DNA of 8,192 nucleotides, from contig JACMRO010000433.1 of NCBI GenBank assembly GCA_014376425.1, positions 1-8,192 on the forward strand, written 5' to 3'. The notes under the pieces are model-generated. The model searched no databases and was not told where the DNA came from. It saw only the letters and a list, made by a program, of their open reading frames with translations. Positions 1 to 5,956 of this stretch are shown here, piece after piece (within the stretch, counting starts at the first letter, position 1; every line of letters begins with the position of its first letter). Source of the DNA: Rubritepida sp. (GTDB lineage Bacteria > Pseudomonadota > Alphaproteobacteria > Acetobacterales > Acetobacteraceae). Position numbers and translations under genes: made by a program.

Positions 1-381
1 CCCCGCATCGGGTTCGGTGATGCAGATGGCAGGCTTGTCGCCGGCCAGGACAAGCTTCGCGGCCCATGCTTTCTGCGCGTTGGTACCATAGGCCATGACG
101 CTGGAGATGGCGCCCATATTGCCCTCGACGACGATGCGCGCGGTGACGGTGCAGGCCCGCGCCATGGCTTCCACCACCACCGCCACGTCAAGGAAATTAC
201 GCCCCTGCCCGCCCCATTCGGGTGGGATGGACATGCCCATGAAGCCAGCCCTAGCCAGCTGCTCCACGATGTCCCACGGGTATTCGCGGCTTTCATCGAT
301 GGCGGCGGCGCGGGGGGCGACGACATCGCGGGCGAAATCCATGGCGCGCCGGCGCAGGTCCTGGTCGATCTCGGGAATCAT
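1..381 (-). CDS. Acyl-CoA dehydrogenase, N-terminal part (3' end beyond window)
   Basis: Flavoprotein that oxidises an acyl-CoA to the enoyl-CoA, passing electrons through FAD, in fatty or amino acid breakdown in the cytoplasm. The 127 codons visible hold the helical N-terminal domain of the family. This includes a PPEWGGQG loop at residues 53-60, the usual glycine-rich turn, and a TEPDAG stretch at 122-127, where the middle beta domain begins and flavin and substrate are bound. The catalytic glutamate lies further on, outside the window, so substrate class cannot be told. The ATG at 381 is preceded by GGAGGAG eight bases upstream, a strong ribosome site. It starts 36 bp after ribBX with no visible terminator between, so it is probably the last known gene of the rib transcript. 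Family is near certain; specificity is not. Confidence 0.93.
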   Translation of the reverse strand, partial: MIPEIDQDLRRRAMDFARDVVAPRAAAIDESREYPWDIVEQLARAGFMGMSIPPEWGGQGRNFLDVAVVVEAMARACTVTARIVVEGNMGAISSVMAYGTNAQKAWAAKLVLAGDKPAICITEPDAG

Positions 382-417
382 GGCTCCATCTCCTCCGCTG
401 TCACCATGACAGAGGCG

Positions 418-1527
418 CTAGTCGCTGGCGACCGGGCGCGTCTCCACCACCTCCAGCCCGTAACCCTCCAGCCCCACCACAGCGCGCGGGTGGTTGGACA
501 GCCGGATGATGCGCGACAGCCCCAGATCGCCCAGAATCTGCGCGCCGATGCCATAATCGCGCAGCGGCGGCGCCACTGCGCGATCAGACTCACGGCGCAG
601 CTCCAGGCTCAGCCCGTCATGCCGGTAGTCGCGCAGCAGGACCACCACGCCGCGGCCCTCAGCCTCGATCATGCGCATCGCGCCGTGCAGCTCGCGCGTG
701 CCCTCGCCATCCACCAGGTCGTGCATCAGGCTGGCGGCGTGCATCCGGGTCAGCACCGGCGCCTCGCCGGTGACGTCGCCCTTGATGAGCGCGACATGCT
801 CCCCCGGCTCCAGCTGCGTGCCGTAGACCACCAGGCGCCAGTCGCCACCTACCGCATGGGTCTGGCCTTCATGGATGCGGCTGACCAGCTTCTCGGTCCG
901 CCTGCGGTGGCCGATCAGATCGGCGATGGTGCCGAGCTTCAGCCCGTGGTGTTGCGCGAAACCAACCAGATCCGGCAGGCGGGCCATGGTTCCGTCATCG
1001 TTCATGATCTCGCAGATCACGCCGCTTGGGTTCAGCCCGGCCAACCTCGAAAAGTCCACCGCCGCCTCGGTATGACCCGCGCGCACCAGCGTGCCGCCGT
1101 CGCGCGCCACCAGCGGGAAGACGTGGCCGGGCGTCACGATGTGCTCGCGCCCCAGATCGGGGTTGATGGCCACCGCGATGGTGCGCGCCCGGTCGGCGGC
1201 CGAGATGCCCGTGGTGACACCGTCCCGTGCCTCGATCGATACCGTGAAGGCGGTGCTGTGGCGGGTACCGTTGTGCTGCGCCATCAGCGGCAGGCCCAGC
1301 TGTTCCACGCGCGGCCGCGCCATGGCCAGGCAGATCAGGCCGCGGGCGTGCCGGGCCATGAAGTTTACCGCCTCGGCGGTGGCGAATTGCGCCGGGATGA
1401 CAAGGTCGCCCTCATTCTCGCGGTCCTCGTCATCGACCAGGATGAACATCCGGCCAGAGCGCGCCTCCTCCAGCAGCTCCTCGGCCGGCGAGATGAAGTC
1501 GGTGAAGCGGGTGGTGATGGTCTTCAA
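418..1527 (-). CDS. ribB: RibBX: 3,4-dihydroxy-2-butanone 4-phosphate synthase fused to a degenerate GTP cyclohydrolase II-like domain
   Basis: Converts ribulose 5-phosphate to 3,4-dihydroxy-2-butanone 4-phosphate plus formate, the four-carbon input to lumazine, in the cytoplasm. Residues 8-205 are a complete RibB domain: DDEDRENEGD at 32-41 (metal and substrate binding), NGTRHSTAFTVSI at 86-98, GHVFPL at 134-139, RAGHTEA at 149-155 and CEIMNDDGTMAR at 172-183. Residues 210-369 resemble RibA, but where RibA carries its zinc-binding HSEC...CDC segment this protein has RMHAASLMHDLV (261-272), and the domain has no cysteine at all. It should therefore lack GTP cyclohydrolase II activity, matching the proteobacterial variant described as RibBX. 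The start is uncertain. I chose TTG at 1527 (369 aa) because GGAG lies eight bases upstream and the conserved region begins just after it. An in-frame ATG at 1581 has no ribosome site and would add 18 residues. Confidence 0.93.
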   Translation of the reverse strand: MKTITTRFTDFISPAEELLEEARSGRMFILVDDEDRENEGDLVIPAQFATAEAVNFMARHARGLICLAMARPRVEQLGLPLMAQHNGTRHSTAFTVSIEARDGVTTGISAADRARTIAVAINPDLGREHIVTPGHVFPLVARDGGTLVRAGHTEAAVDFSRLAGLNPSGVICEIMNDDGTMARLPDLVGFAQHHGLKLGTIADLIGHRRRTEKLVSRIHEGQTHAVGGDWRLVVYGTQLEPGEHVALIKGDVTGEAPVLTRMHAASLMHDLVDGEGTRELHGAMRMIEAEGRGVVVLLRDYRHDGLSLELRRESDRAVAPPLRDYGIGAQILGDLGLSRIIRLSNHPRAVVGLEGYGLEVVETRPVASD

Positions 1528-1621
1528 GCGCGGAACTCCGTTCGTGTGCCGATCCGTGGCAAAGCCGCGGATGGCCGGCATGCGACAAAATAAACTCGCT
1601 GGTTGAGTGACGCTGACAAGA
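1528..1621 (-). promoter_or_regulatory. ribE-ribBX intergenic gap; possible weak internal promoter, no FMN riboswitch seen
   Basis: This 94-bp gap is the longest inside the rib cluster. On the minus strand a TTGTCA (1615-1620) resembles a -35 box, and an AT-rich TTTATTTT run follows about 18-20 bases later, the only AT-rich spot in the gap. This could give ribBX and the dehydrogenase extra transcription, but the -10 match is poor. I looked for the conserved FMN riboswitch segments and found none here or in front of nrdR. The promoter is tentative. Confidence 0.25.
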
Positions 1622-2227
1622 TCAGCGGAACTCGACCAGCCTGGCCACATAGCGCGCCAGGGTGTCGACCTCGAAATTCACCCGGTCGCCGGGCTGCAAC
1701 GTGCCGAAGGTGGTGTGCGCGGCGGTGTGCGGGATGATGTTCACGCCAAAGCTATCCGGCCCCACCTCGTTTACTGTTAGCGACACGCCGTCCAGCGCCA
1801 CGCTGCCCTTGCTGGCGACATGCCGCGCCAGCCCGTCCGGCACGCGGAAGCGCCAGCGCACCGAGGCGTTCTCCGGCGCCGCCTCGAGCACTTCCGCCAC
1901 CGCATCGATGTGGCCGGCGACGATGTGGCCGCCCAGCTCGTCGCCCATACGCAGGCTGCGTTCGAGGTTGACCCGGCTGCCCGCCCGCCAGCCGCCCAGC
2001 GTGGTCCGCGCCAGGCTCTCGGCGCTGATGTCGACCGCGAATTCTTCCGCGCCCAGCCGCACCACCGTCAGGCACACGCCAGAACAGCAGATCGACCCGC
2101 CGAGCGCCGTCGCCGGTTCCGCCAGGAAGGCGGGCGCGACGCCGATCAGCACCCGCATGTCGTGGCCCTGGCCGATCGGCTGCACCTCGCGCACGGTGCC
2201 GAGTGCGGTCACGATTCCGGTGAACAT
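1622..2227 (-). CDS. ribE: Riboflavin synthase, alpha chain
   Basis: Catalyses the dismutation of two 6,7-dimethyl-8-ribityllumazine molecules to riboflavin and a pyrimidine, the last step of the pathway, as a soluble trimer. The 201-residue protein has the usual length and the two tandem lumazine-binding barrels of the family. The first begins with the hallmark MFTGIV at residues 1-6 and carries SGVCLTV at 49-55. The second holds GGHIVAGHID at 99-108 and a matching GVSLTVNEV near 146-154. The ATG at 2227 is fixed by the conserved MFTGIV start and an AAGGAAG ribosome site just upstream. The start lies inside the 3' end of ribD (19-bp overlap), so the two are probably translationally coupled. 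An in-frame open extension upstream of this ATG is only the ribD region read in another frame. (Some authors call this gene ribC.). Confidence 0.96.
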   Translation of the reverse strand: MFTGIVTALGTVREVQPIGQGHDMRVLIGVAPAFLAEPATALGGSICCSGVCLTVVRLGAEEFAVDISAESLARTTLGGWRAGSRVNLERSLRMGDELGGHIVAGHIDAVAEVLEAAPENASVRWRFRVPDGLARHVASKGSVALDGVSLTVNEVGPDSFGVNIIPHTAAHTTFGTLQPGDRVNFEVDTLARYVARLVEFR

Positions 2228-3303
2228 CGGTCTTCCTTCTCGTATTCGCACAGCAGGTCCTGGCCCACGGGCCGGGTGGAGCCAAGCCGGTATCTGGGCA
2301 TGTCTGCCAGCTTTGACAGGGTGAGCGGGCCGATGGCGGGCATGCCCTCGGCGCCCAGCAGGCCGCCGGAATGGAACCACATCAGGCGCTGCACCAGGCC
2401 CGCGCGCAGCAGACCGGCGCCCAGGCCGGCGCCGCCCTCGGCGAAGACGCGGGTCACCCCGCGCTGTGCCAGCAGCTGCAAGGCGGCGCACGCATCGCCG
2501 CGCGGGGCGGCCAACACCTCGACCCCGGCCGCCAGGTAGGGCGCCAGCGCGGCCGGCCTGTGGCCCGGGCCAGTCACCAGCCAGGTGGGCGTGGCCCGCG
2601 CGCTGACCACCAGGCGGCTGCCGAGCGGCGTGCGCAACCGGCCGTCGAACACGACGCGCGGCGGCGAGCCCAGGCCCAGCTCGCGCACCGTCAGTTCGGG
2701 GTCGTCGGCGAGCACGGTGCCGCTGCCGACCAGCACCACGTCATGCCGGGCGCGGGCGGCATGCACCTCGCGCCGGGCGGCGGGGCCGGTGATCCAGCGA
2801 CTTTCGCCCGCGCCGGTGGCGATGCGGCCATCCAGCGTCGCCGCCAGCTTGAGGGTGACCAGGGGCAGCCCGTGCGTCACGCGACGGATGAAGCCGGCCT
2901 GCAGGTGTCGCGCCTCGGCCTCCAATACCCCTTCGACCACCTCGATGCCGGCGGCGCGCAGCCGGGCGAAGCCGCGCCCGTCCACCCGCGCGTCGGGGTC
3001 GCGCATGGCGCAGACCACGCGGGCCACGCCGGCACGGATTAGCGCGTCGCAGCAGGGCGGCGTGCGGCCCCAGTGGCTGCAGGGTTCGAGCGTGACATAG
3101 GCAGTGGCGCCACGTGCCGCCGCGCCGGCACGCGCCAGCGCTTCAACCTCGGCATGCGGCCGGCCCCCGGGCTGGGTCCAGCCCCGCGCGACCACCCGGC
3201 CGTCCCGCACCAGCACGCAGCCCACCGCCGGGTTCGGCCAGCTGCGGCCCAGCCCGCGCATGGCCACCACCAGCGCCGAGCGCATATGCGCGGCGTCGTC
3301 CAT
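2209..3303 (-). CDS. ribD: Bifunctional diaminohydroxyphosphoribosylaminopyrimidine deaminase / 5-amino-6-(5-phosphoribosylamino)uracil reductase
   Basis: Carries out steps two and three of riboflavin synthesis: zinc-dependent deamination of the pyrimidine made from GTP, then NADPH reduction of the ribosyl side chain. The 364-residue length is normal for the fused enzyme. The N-terminal cytidine-deaminase-like domain has WPNPAVGCVLV at 22-32, the zinc and proton-shuttle HAE at 50-52, and EPCSHWGRTPPC at 73-84, whose two cysteines complete the zinc site. The reductase domain starts near residue 147 with LVTLKLAATLDGRIA and continues through RWITG, GSGTVLADDP and an EGGAGLGAGLL loop. The ATG at 3303 forms a TGATG junction with the nrdR stop, sharing one base; a TTG directly before it is a less likely start. 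The nrdR-ribD pairing is common in proteobacteria. Confidence 0.97.
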   Translation of the reverse strand: MDDAAHMRSALVVAMRGLGRSWPNPAVGCVLVRDGRVVARGWTQPGGRPHAEVEALARAGAAARGATAYVTLEPCSHWGRTPPCCDALIRAGVARVVCAMRDPDARVDGRGFARLRAAGIEVVEGVLEAEARHLQAGFIRRVTHGLPLVTLKLAATLDGRIATGAGESRWITGPAARREVHAARARHDVVLVGSGTVLADDPELTVRELGLGSPPRVVFDGRLRTPLGSRLVVSARATPTWLVTGPGHRPAALAPYLAAGVEVLAAPRGDACAALQLLAQRGVTRVFAEGGAGLGAGLLRAGLVQRLMWFHSGGLLGAEGMPAIGPLTLSKLADMPRYRLGSTRPVGQDLLCEYEKEDRCSPES

Positions 3304-3755
3304 CAACGCTTGTCGAGCTTCCCCAGGAAGGATTGGAAGTCCCGCGCCTCAGAAAAGTTCTGATACACCGAGGCGAAGCGGACATAGGCCACCTGATCGA
3401 CCTCGCGCAGCTTGTCCATGACGATCTCGCCAACCCGGCGGGAGGGAATCTCAGCCTCGGTCTCGCTCTCCAACCGGCGTTGGATGTCGTTCACGATGCG
3501 CTCGATGCGGTCCTCGTCGAAGGGCCGCTTGCGCATGGCGATACGAATGGAGCGCGATAGTTTCTCACGGTCGAACAACACGCGGCGCCCGTCGGTCTTC
3601 ACGATGGTGAGATCGCGCAGTTGAGTGCGCTCGAAGGTGGTGAAGCGGTTCGAGCATTGCGCGCAGAAGCGGCGGCGACGGATGGCCGCGCCCTCCTCGG
3701 CGGGCCGGCTGTCCTTCACCTGGGTTTCCTCGTTGCCGCAGAAGGGGCAGCGCAT
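3303..3755 (-). CDS. nrdR: Transcriptional repressor NrdR
   Basis: Nucleotide-sensing repressor that binds NrdR boxes in front of ribonucleotide reductase operons and changes its oligomeric state with ATP/dATP. The 150-residue protein is full length. A zinc ribbon at the N terminus has paired cysteines at 3/6 and 31/34, with the arginine run RRRR at 26-29 and RFTTFE at 37-42. An ATP-cone domain follows from about residue 48 to 140, ending in VYQNFSEARDF. The ATG at 3755 has GGAG ten bases upstream. It heads the rib cluster, a frequent alphaproteobacterial arrangement, although the regulator's known targets are nrd genes elsewhere. I see no NrdR box in the 95-bp region between it and the divergent gene, so self-regulation is not apparent. 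Confidence 0.97.
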   Translation of the reverse strand: MRCPFCGNEETQVKDSRPAEEGAAIRRRRFCAQCSNRFTTFERTQLRDLTIVKTDGRRVLFDREKLSRSIRIAMRKRPFDEDRIERIVNDIQRRLESETEAEIPSRRVGEIVMDKLREVDQVAYVRFASVYQNFSEARDFQSFLGKLDKR

Positions 3756-3850
3756 GCGAGTCCGACTCCGGCGCCAAATGGCACTGGTCTTTTGCGGCGC
3801 GGATGCAACATGATCAAGCGTCGAGTAGCACCCACACTGCGGAGGATACG

Positions 3851-4216
3851 ATGACCCGAAAGTCCACGATCGTCGCCACCGCCGTGCTGGCCCTGGCAGC
3901 CGCGCCAGTCGCCGCCGCCATCGGCATCAGCCAGGCGAGCTTCACGATAAACGCCAACGGCTCGATGCCGCTGTGCCTGCAGCGCGCGCGAAACGTGCTG
4001 GAGCAGTCCGGGCTGCAGGTGCTGAGCACCAGCGCATCCTCGATCGGCGCCGAGCCGCAGGATGGCCGGGTGCTGGTCACCGCCTACTGCCTGCCGAACG
4101 TCAACCTGGTGGTGCTGACGGCGGCCGGCCAGCACACCGACGACACGCTGCCCGTGATGGAACGGCTGCGCACGGTGATGCAGCGGCCGATGCCGCCGCT
4201 GCGGCCGGTCAAATAG
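3851..4216 (+). CDS. Small secreted protein of unknown function
   Basis: I do not recognise a family. The 121-residue protein opens with a typical Sec signal peptide: MTRK, a hydrophobic run at about 6-18, then PVAAA, giving probable cleavage near residue 23. The mature part of about 98 residues has just two cysteines, Cys42 and Cys80, which could form a periplasmic disulfide. Between them lies a predicted helix (about 42-54), and beyond it beta-prone stretches including RVLVTAYC at 73-80 and LVVLTAAG. The C terminus is rich in Pro and Arg. The ATG at 3851 is chosen over an ATG 48 bases upstream because GGAGGA sits directly before it and the signal peptide then begins cleanly. It diverges from nrdR and converges on coq7; nothing around it suggests a job. 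Confidence 0.8.
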   Translation: MTRKSTIVATAVLALAAAPVAAAIGISQASFTINANGSMPLCLQRARNVLEQSGLQVLSTSASSIGAEPQDGRVLVTAYCLPNVNLVVLTAAGQHTDDTLPVMERLRTVMQRPMPPLRPVK

Positions 4217-4227
4217 ATAGCCCGCCG

Positions 4228-4249
4228 CGGCGCCGTGCTGGCGGCGCCG
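4228..4249 (+). terminator. GC-rich hairpin after the secreted-protein gene (possible terminator)
   Basis: CGGCGCCG at 4228-4235 can pair with CGGCGCCG at 4242-4249 around a six-base loop, 12 bases after the stop codon of the secreted-protein gene. There is no T run after it, so intrinsic termination would be weak. Its place between two convergent genes is the main argument for a terminator role in either direction. Confidence 0.35.
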
Positions 4250-4254
4250 GCTCT

Positions 4255-4306
4255 GCGTGCCGCGCCGGCGTTGCTGGCCGCGCGTGCCGCGCCGGCGTTG
4301 CTGGCC
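4255..4306. repeat. Two-copy 27-bp tandem repeat in the convergent gap
   Basis: A 25-base unit starting GCGTGCCGCGCCGG and ending GTTGCTGGCC is present twice without a mismatch, at 4255-4279 and 4282-4306, separated by two bases, so the period is 27 bp. It lies in the 128-bp non-coding gap between the secreted-protein gene and the end of coq7. The unit contains self-complementary stretches (GCCGGC), so it may fold in RNA. It is probably a slippage duplication and has no assigned role. Confidence 0.85.
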
Positions 4307-4344
4307 TCTCCTGCGTTGCGGGCGAAGCTAGTGCGCGACGTCTT

Positions 4345-4890
4345 CTAGACCCGCTTCGCCGCCGCCACCGCGGCACGCGAACCGGCCCCGACCATCGCCA
4401 CCCAGGCGCGCAGCAGCGGGCCCGGCGGTCCGTCGCCAAGGCCACGCGCCTCGTCGCGGTGATGCACCTCCTCCTCCTGGCACTGCGCCAGCATGGCGCG
4501 CAGCGCGGGATAGCTGGCCTCGGCGTCCAGCCGGTCGATCTGCTGCTGGTAGTGGTGGTCGACAAAGCTTTCCACCGCGTCGATGGTGGCGAATACGGCA
4601 CGCGGGCCGAACAGCGCGGGCAGCGCGCCCGTCAGCCAGCCCGCAACACGCCAGATCGGCAGCAGGCGGGAGTGGCTGGCCGCCGGCAGCACCTCTTCGA
4701 TGAGCCGCAGATGCCCCTGCTCCGTCGCCATGTGGCGGGCGGCGAAGTCGCGCACCGCGGCGTCGCGGCTGGTGGCCAGGATGCCGCGATAGATCAGCAC
4801 CGCCCCGGTTTCCCCGGCATGGTCGGAACGCAGCTCTGCTTCCAGCCAGGCCGGCATGTCGCGCAGCATCAGGGCAGCGATGTGGTTCAT
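4345..4890 (-). CDS. coq7: Demethoxyubiquinone hydroxylase, Coq7/UbiF-type diiron protein
   Basis: Diiron, membrane-associated monooxygenase of the Coq7 family, which hydroxylates the benzoquinone ring of demethoxyubiquinone late in ubiquinone synthesis. In some alphaproteobacteria the enzymes can cover more than one ring position. The 181-residue protein has the iron ligands in family spacing: Glu27 in DHAGET (23-28), ExxH at Glu57/His60, Glu107 in VESFVDHHY, and the last ExxH within EEEVHHRDEA (139-148). The hydrophobic stretch around 78-100 fits the membrane-facing helices. The start ATG at 4890 has a weak AGGA about eleven bases upstream. It follows a small membrane protein gene by 22 bp on the same strand, so the two are likely co-transcribed. 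Family assignment is firm; the exact ring position is inferred. Confidence 0.9.
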   Translation of the reverse strand: MNHIAALMLRDMPAWLEAELRSDHAGETGAVLIYRGILATSRDAAVRDFAARHMATEQGHLRLIEEVLPAASHSRLLPIWRVAGWLTGALPALFGPRAVFATIDAVESFVDHHYQQQIDRLDAEASYPALRAMLAQCQEEEVHHRDEARGLGDGPPGPLLRAWVAMVGAGSRAAVAAAKRV

Positions 4891-4912
4891 GGTGCGTCGG
4901 TCCTGAATGATG

Positions 4913-5263
4913 TCATGCTGGCGGCGCGCGGTCGCGGGCCAGCGGGCGTGCGCAGGGCGGGGGCGAAGCCCGGCAGGATGGGGAAGTGGTATCGCCCTGA
5001 CGCCGCCGCCAGGCGAGCGCCAGCCAGGCGATATGCAGTGGCAGCGCCGCGGCCAGCCAGGGCGCGACCCACGCCCCCTGCCCCGTCAGCGCGGCACGCA
5101 GCGCCATGGTCAGGCAAGCGCCGGAACCCAGGAAGGCCAACAGCGGCGCCGGCGGCACGCCCAGGCCGCGCAGCCGCCACAGGAGCAGAAGCACCAGCAA
5201 TTCGATTGCCAGCAGGCCAAGCACCAGTCCGGGCAGGTCCTCTGCCGCGAAATAACCATTCAT
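4913..5263 (-). CDS. Small membrane protein of unknown function upstream of coq7
   Basis: Unrecognised 116-residue protein with three likely membrane segments, at about residues 10-29 (very leucine-rich), 41-60 and 63-85. Each of the first and last is closed by arginines (WRLR, WRRR), which suggests cytoplasmic loops there. After residue 88 the tail is hydrophilic, rich in Pro, Arg, Ser and Ala, with two cysteines, and looks disordered. The ATG at 5263 is chosen because AGGA lies seven bases upstream and the membrane segment follows at once; the frame is open 81 bases further upstream but without hydrophobic content. This frame is preferred over the overlapping minus-strand frame that ends at 4887, which is Arg/Ala/Gly-rich and has no membrane pattern. 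It sits 22 bp before coq7, so a role linked to quinone metabolism is possible but unproven. Confidence 0.7.
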   Translation of the reverse strand: MNGYFAAEDLPGLVLGLLAIELLVLLLLWRLRGLGVPPAPLLAFLGSGACLTMALRAALTGQGAWVAPWLAAALPLHIAWLALAWRRRQGDTTSPSCRASPPPCARPLARDRAPPA

Positions 5264-5331
5264 CCGCGTTCCTGCCTTCGCACTGCCCCAACCCCGCCAT
5301 GCAACCATGCTAAAAGTACGTTGTTGCAAAA

Positions 5332-5361
5332 GGGTTGACGGCAACCCCGCCGGTCTAAATA
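5332..5361 (+). promoter_or_regulatory. Possible promoter of the cytochrome c gene with an overlapping inverted repeat
   Basis: TTGACG at 5335-5340 is a good -35 box, and TAAATA at 5356-5361 could be the -10, although the 15-base spacing is short. The -35 box is embedded in an inverted repeat: GGGTTG (5332-5337), a four-base spacer, and CAACCC (5342-5347). A repressor or activator could bind there, but chance is not excluded. The leader to the start codon would be about 30 bases. Confidence 0.4.
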
Positions 5362-5383
5362 CCCTTGATCAAACAAGTCCATT

Positions 5384-5390
5384 GGAGGAG
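5384..5390 (+). promoter_or_regulatory. Strong Shine-Dalgarno site of the cytochrome c gene
   Basis: GGAGGAG lies five bases before the ATG at 5396. It is among the best ribosome sites in the window and fixes the start of the cytochrome reading frame, consistent with a well-expressed protein. Confidence 0.8.
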
Positions 5391-5395
5391 CCTTC

Positions 5396-5839
5396 ATGCG
5401 TCTCTCTGCCATCGTCATCGCCGCCGCTCTGTCGGCCGCGCCGTTATTTCCCGCCGCCGCCCAGGATGGCGATGCGGAAGCCGGTCGGCGCGTCTTCGCG
5501 CAATGCCGGGCATGCCACATCATCGATGCCTCTGCGCGCAACAATGTCGGGCCTAACCTGGCTGGGCTGTGGGGCCGTCGCGCCGCGCAGCGCGAGGGGT
5601 TCCGTTATTCCGCCAATCTGACGCAGCTCGGCGCCAGCGGGCATGAGTGGAACGAAGCGAACCTGCGGGCCTACCTGACCGACCCCAAGGCGGTGGCGCC
5701 GCAGGGCTCGATGGCGTTCGCCGGCATCCGCAACCCGGAGCAGCTGACGAACCTGATCGCCTACCTGCGCACCAACGCCAATCCATTGCCGCTGCCGGCA
5801 CCGGCCAGTGCGCCGGCCGCGGCACCCGCGGGCGGCTAG
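5396..5839 (+). CDS. Periplasmic class I cytochrome c (c2-like)
   Basis: Soluble electron carrier with one covalently bound haem, probably shuttling electrons between the bc1 complex and a terminal oxidase or other periplasmic acceptor. The 147-residue precursor begins with a Sec signal peptide (hydrophobic run 5-18, AAA before Gln23, probable cleavage after residue 22). The haem attachment motif CRACH is at 37-41, with His41 as one axial ligand. NNVGPNLAGLWGR follows at 49-61, the typical VGPxLxG turn, and Met106 in PQGSMAFAGI is the likely second ligand. A last helix, LTNLIAYLRT, closes the fold. The C terminus ends in a Pro/Ala tail of about 20 residues, longer than in a minimal cytochrome c2 and probably disordered. 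It is a single gene with its own promoter region and terminator. Family is certain; its redox partners are not known. Confidence 0.95.
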   Translation: MRLSAIVIAAALSAAPLFPAAAQDGDAEAGRRVFAQCRACHIIDASARNNVGPNLAGLWGRRAAQREGFRYSANLTQLGASGHEWNEANLRAYLTDPKAVAPQGSMAFAGIRNPEQLTNLIAYLRTNANPLPLPAPASAPAAAPAGG

Positions 5840-5848
5840 GCTTGCCGG

Positions 5849-5873
5849 GGCCCGCCGGGCGATCCGGCGGGCC
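5849..5873 (+). terminator. Hairpin terminator after the cytochrome c gene
   Basis: GGCCCGCCGG at 5849-5858 pairs perfectly with CCGGCGGGCC at 5864-5873 around a five-base loop, starting nine bases after the cytochrome stop codon. Only two T follow, as often seen in high-GC genomes. The stem also reads on the other strand and could stop transcription coming from the tRNA side. Confidence 0.75.
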
Positions 5874-5956
5874 TTGCGCGTTACGAATTGGAAATGCGGT
5901 AGCTTGGCCGCAGCCGGCACTGGCTCACAATAAAACCGGTAATGCATTCGAAGATA

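Noticed and set aside
406..1593. Long plus-strand open frame (395 codons) opposite ribBX
   Set aside because: It is antisense to a gene with full family motifs; its Gln/His/Arg-rich product is the usual shadow of a high-GC gene.
3756..3850. Search for an NrdR box or FMN riboswitch in front of nrdR
   Set aside because: No sequence in this 95-bp gap resembles either, and no convincing sigma-70 promoter could be placed on either strand.
4887..5300. Alternative minus-strand frame over the membrane protein gene, ending inside the coq7 start codon
   Set aside because: The 4-bp overlap with coq7 is attractive, but the product is Arg/Ala/Gly-rich without a recognisable pattern, while the other frame has three clear membrane segments and a ribosome site.
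3973..5313. 446-codon plus-strand open frame across the secreted-protein gene, coq7 and the membrane gene
   Set aside because: It crosses three better-supported genes and the tandem repeat, and its product is low-complexity Ala/Arg/Gly, so it is a high-GC artefact.
5365..5376. TTGATCAAACAA as a possible FNR site before the cytochrome gene
   Set aside because: Only the left half TTGAT fits; the right half needed for TTGAT-N4-ATCAA is absent.
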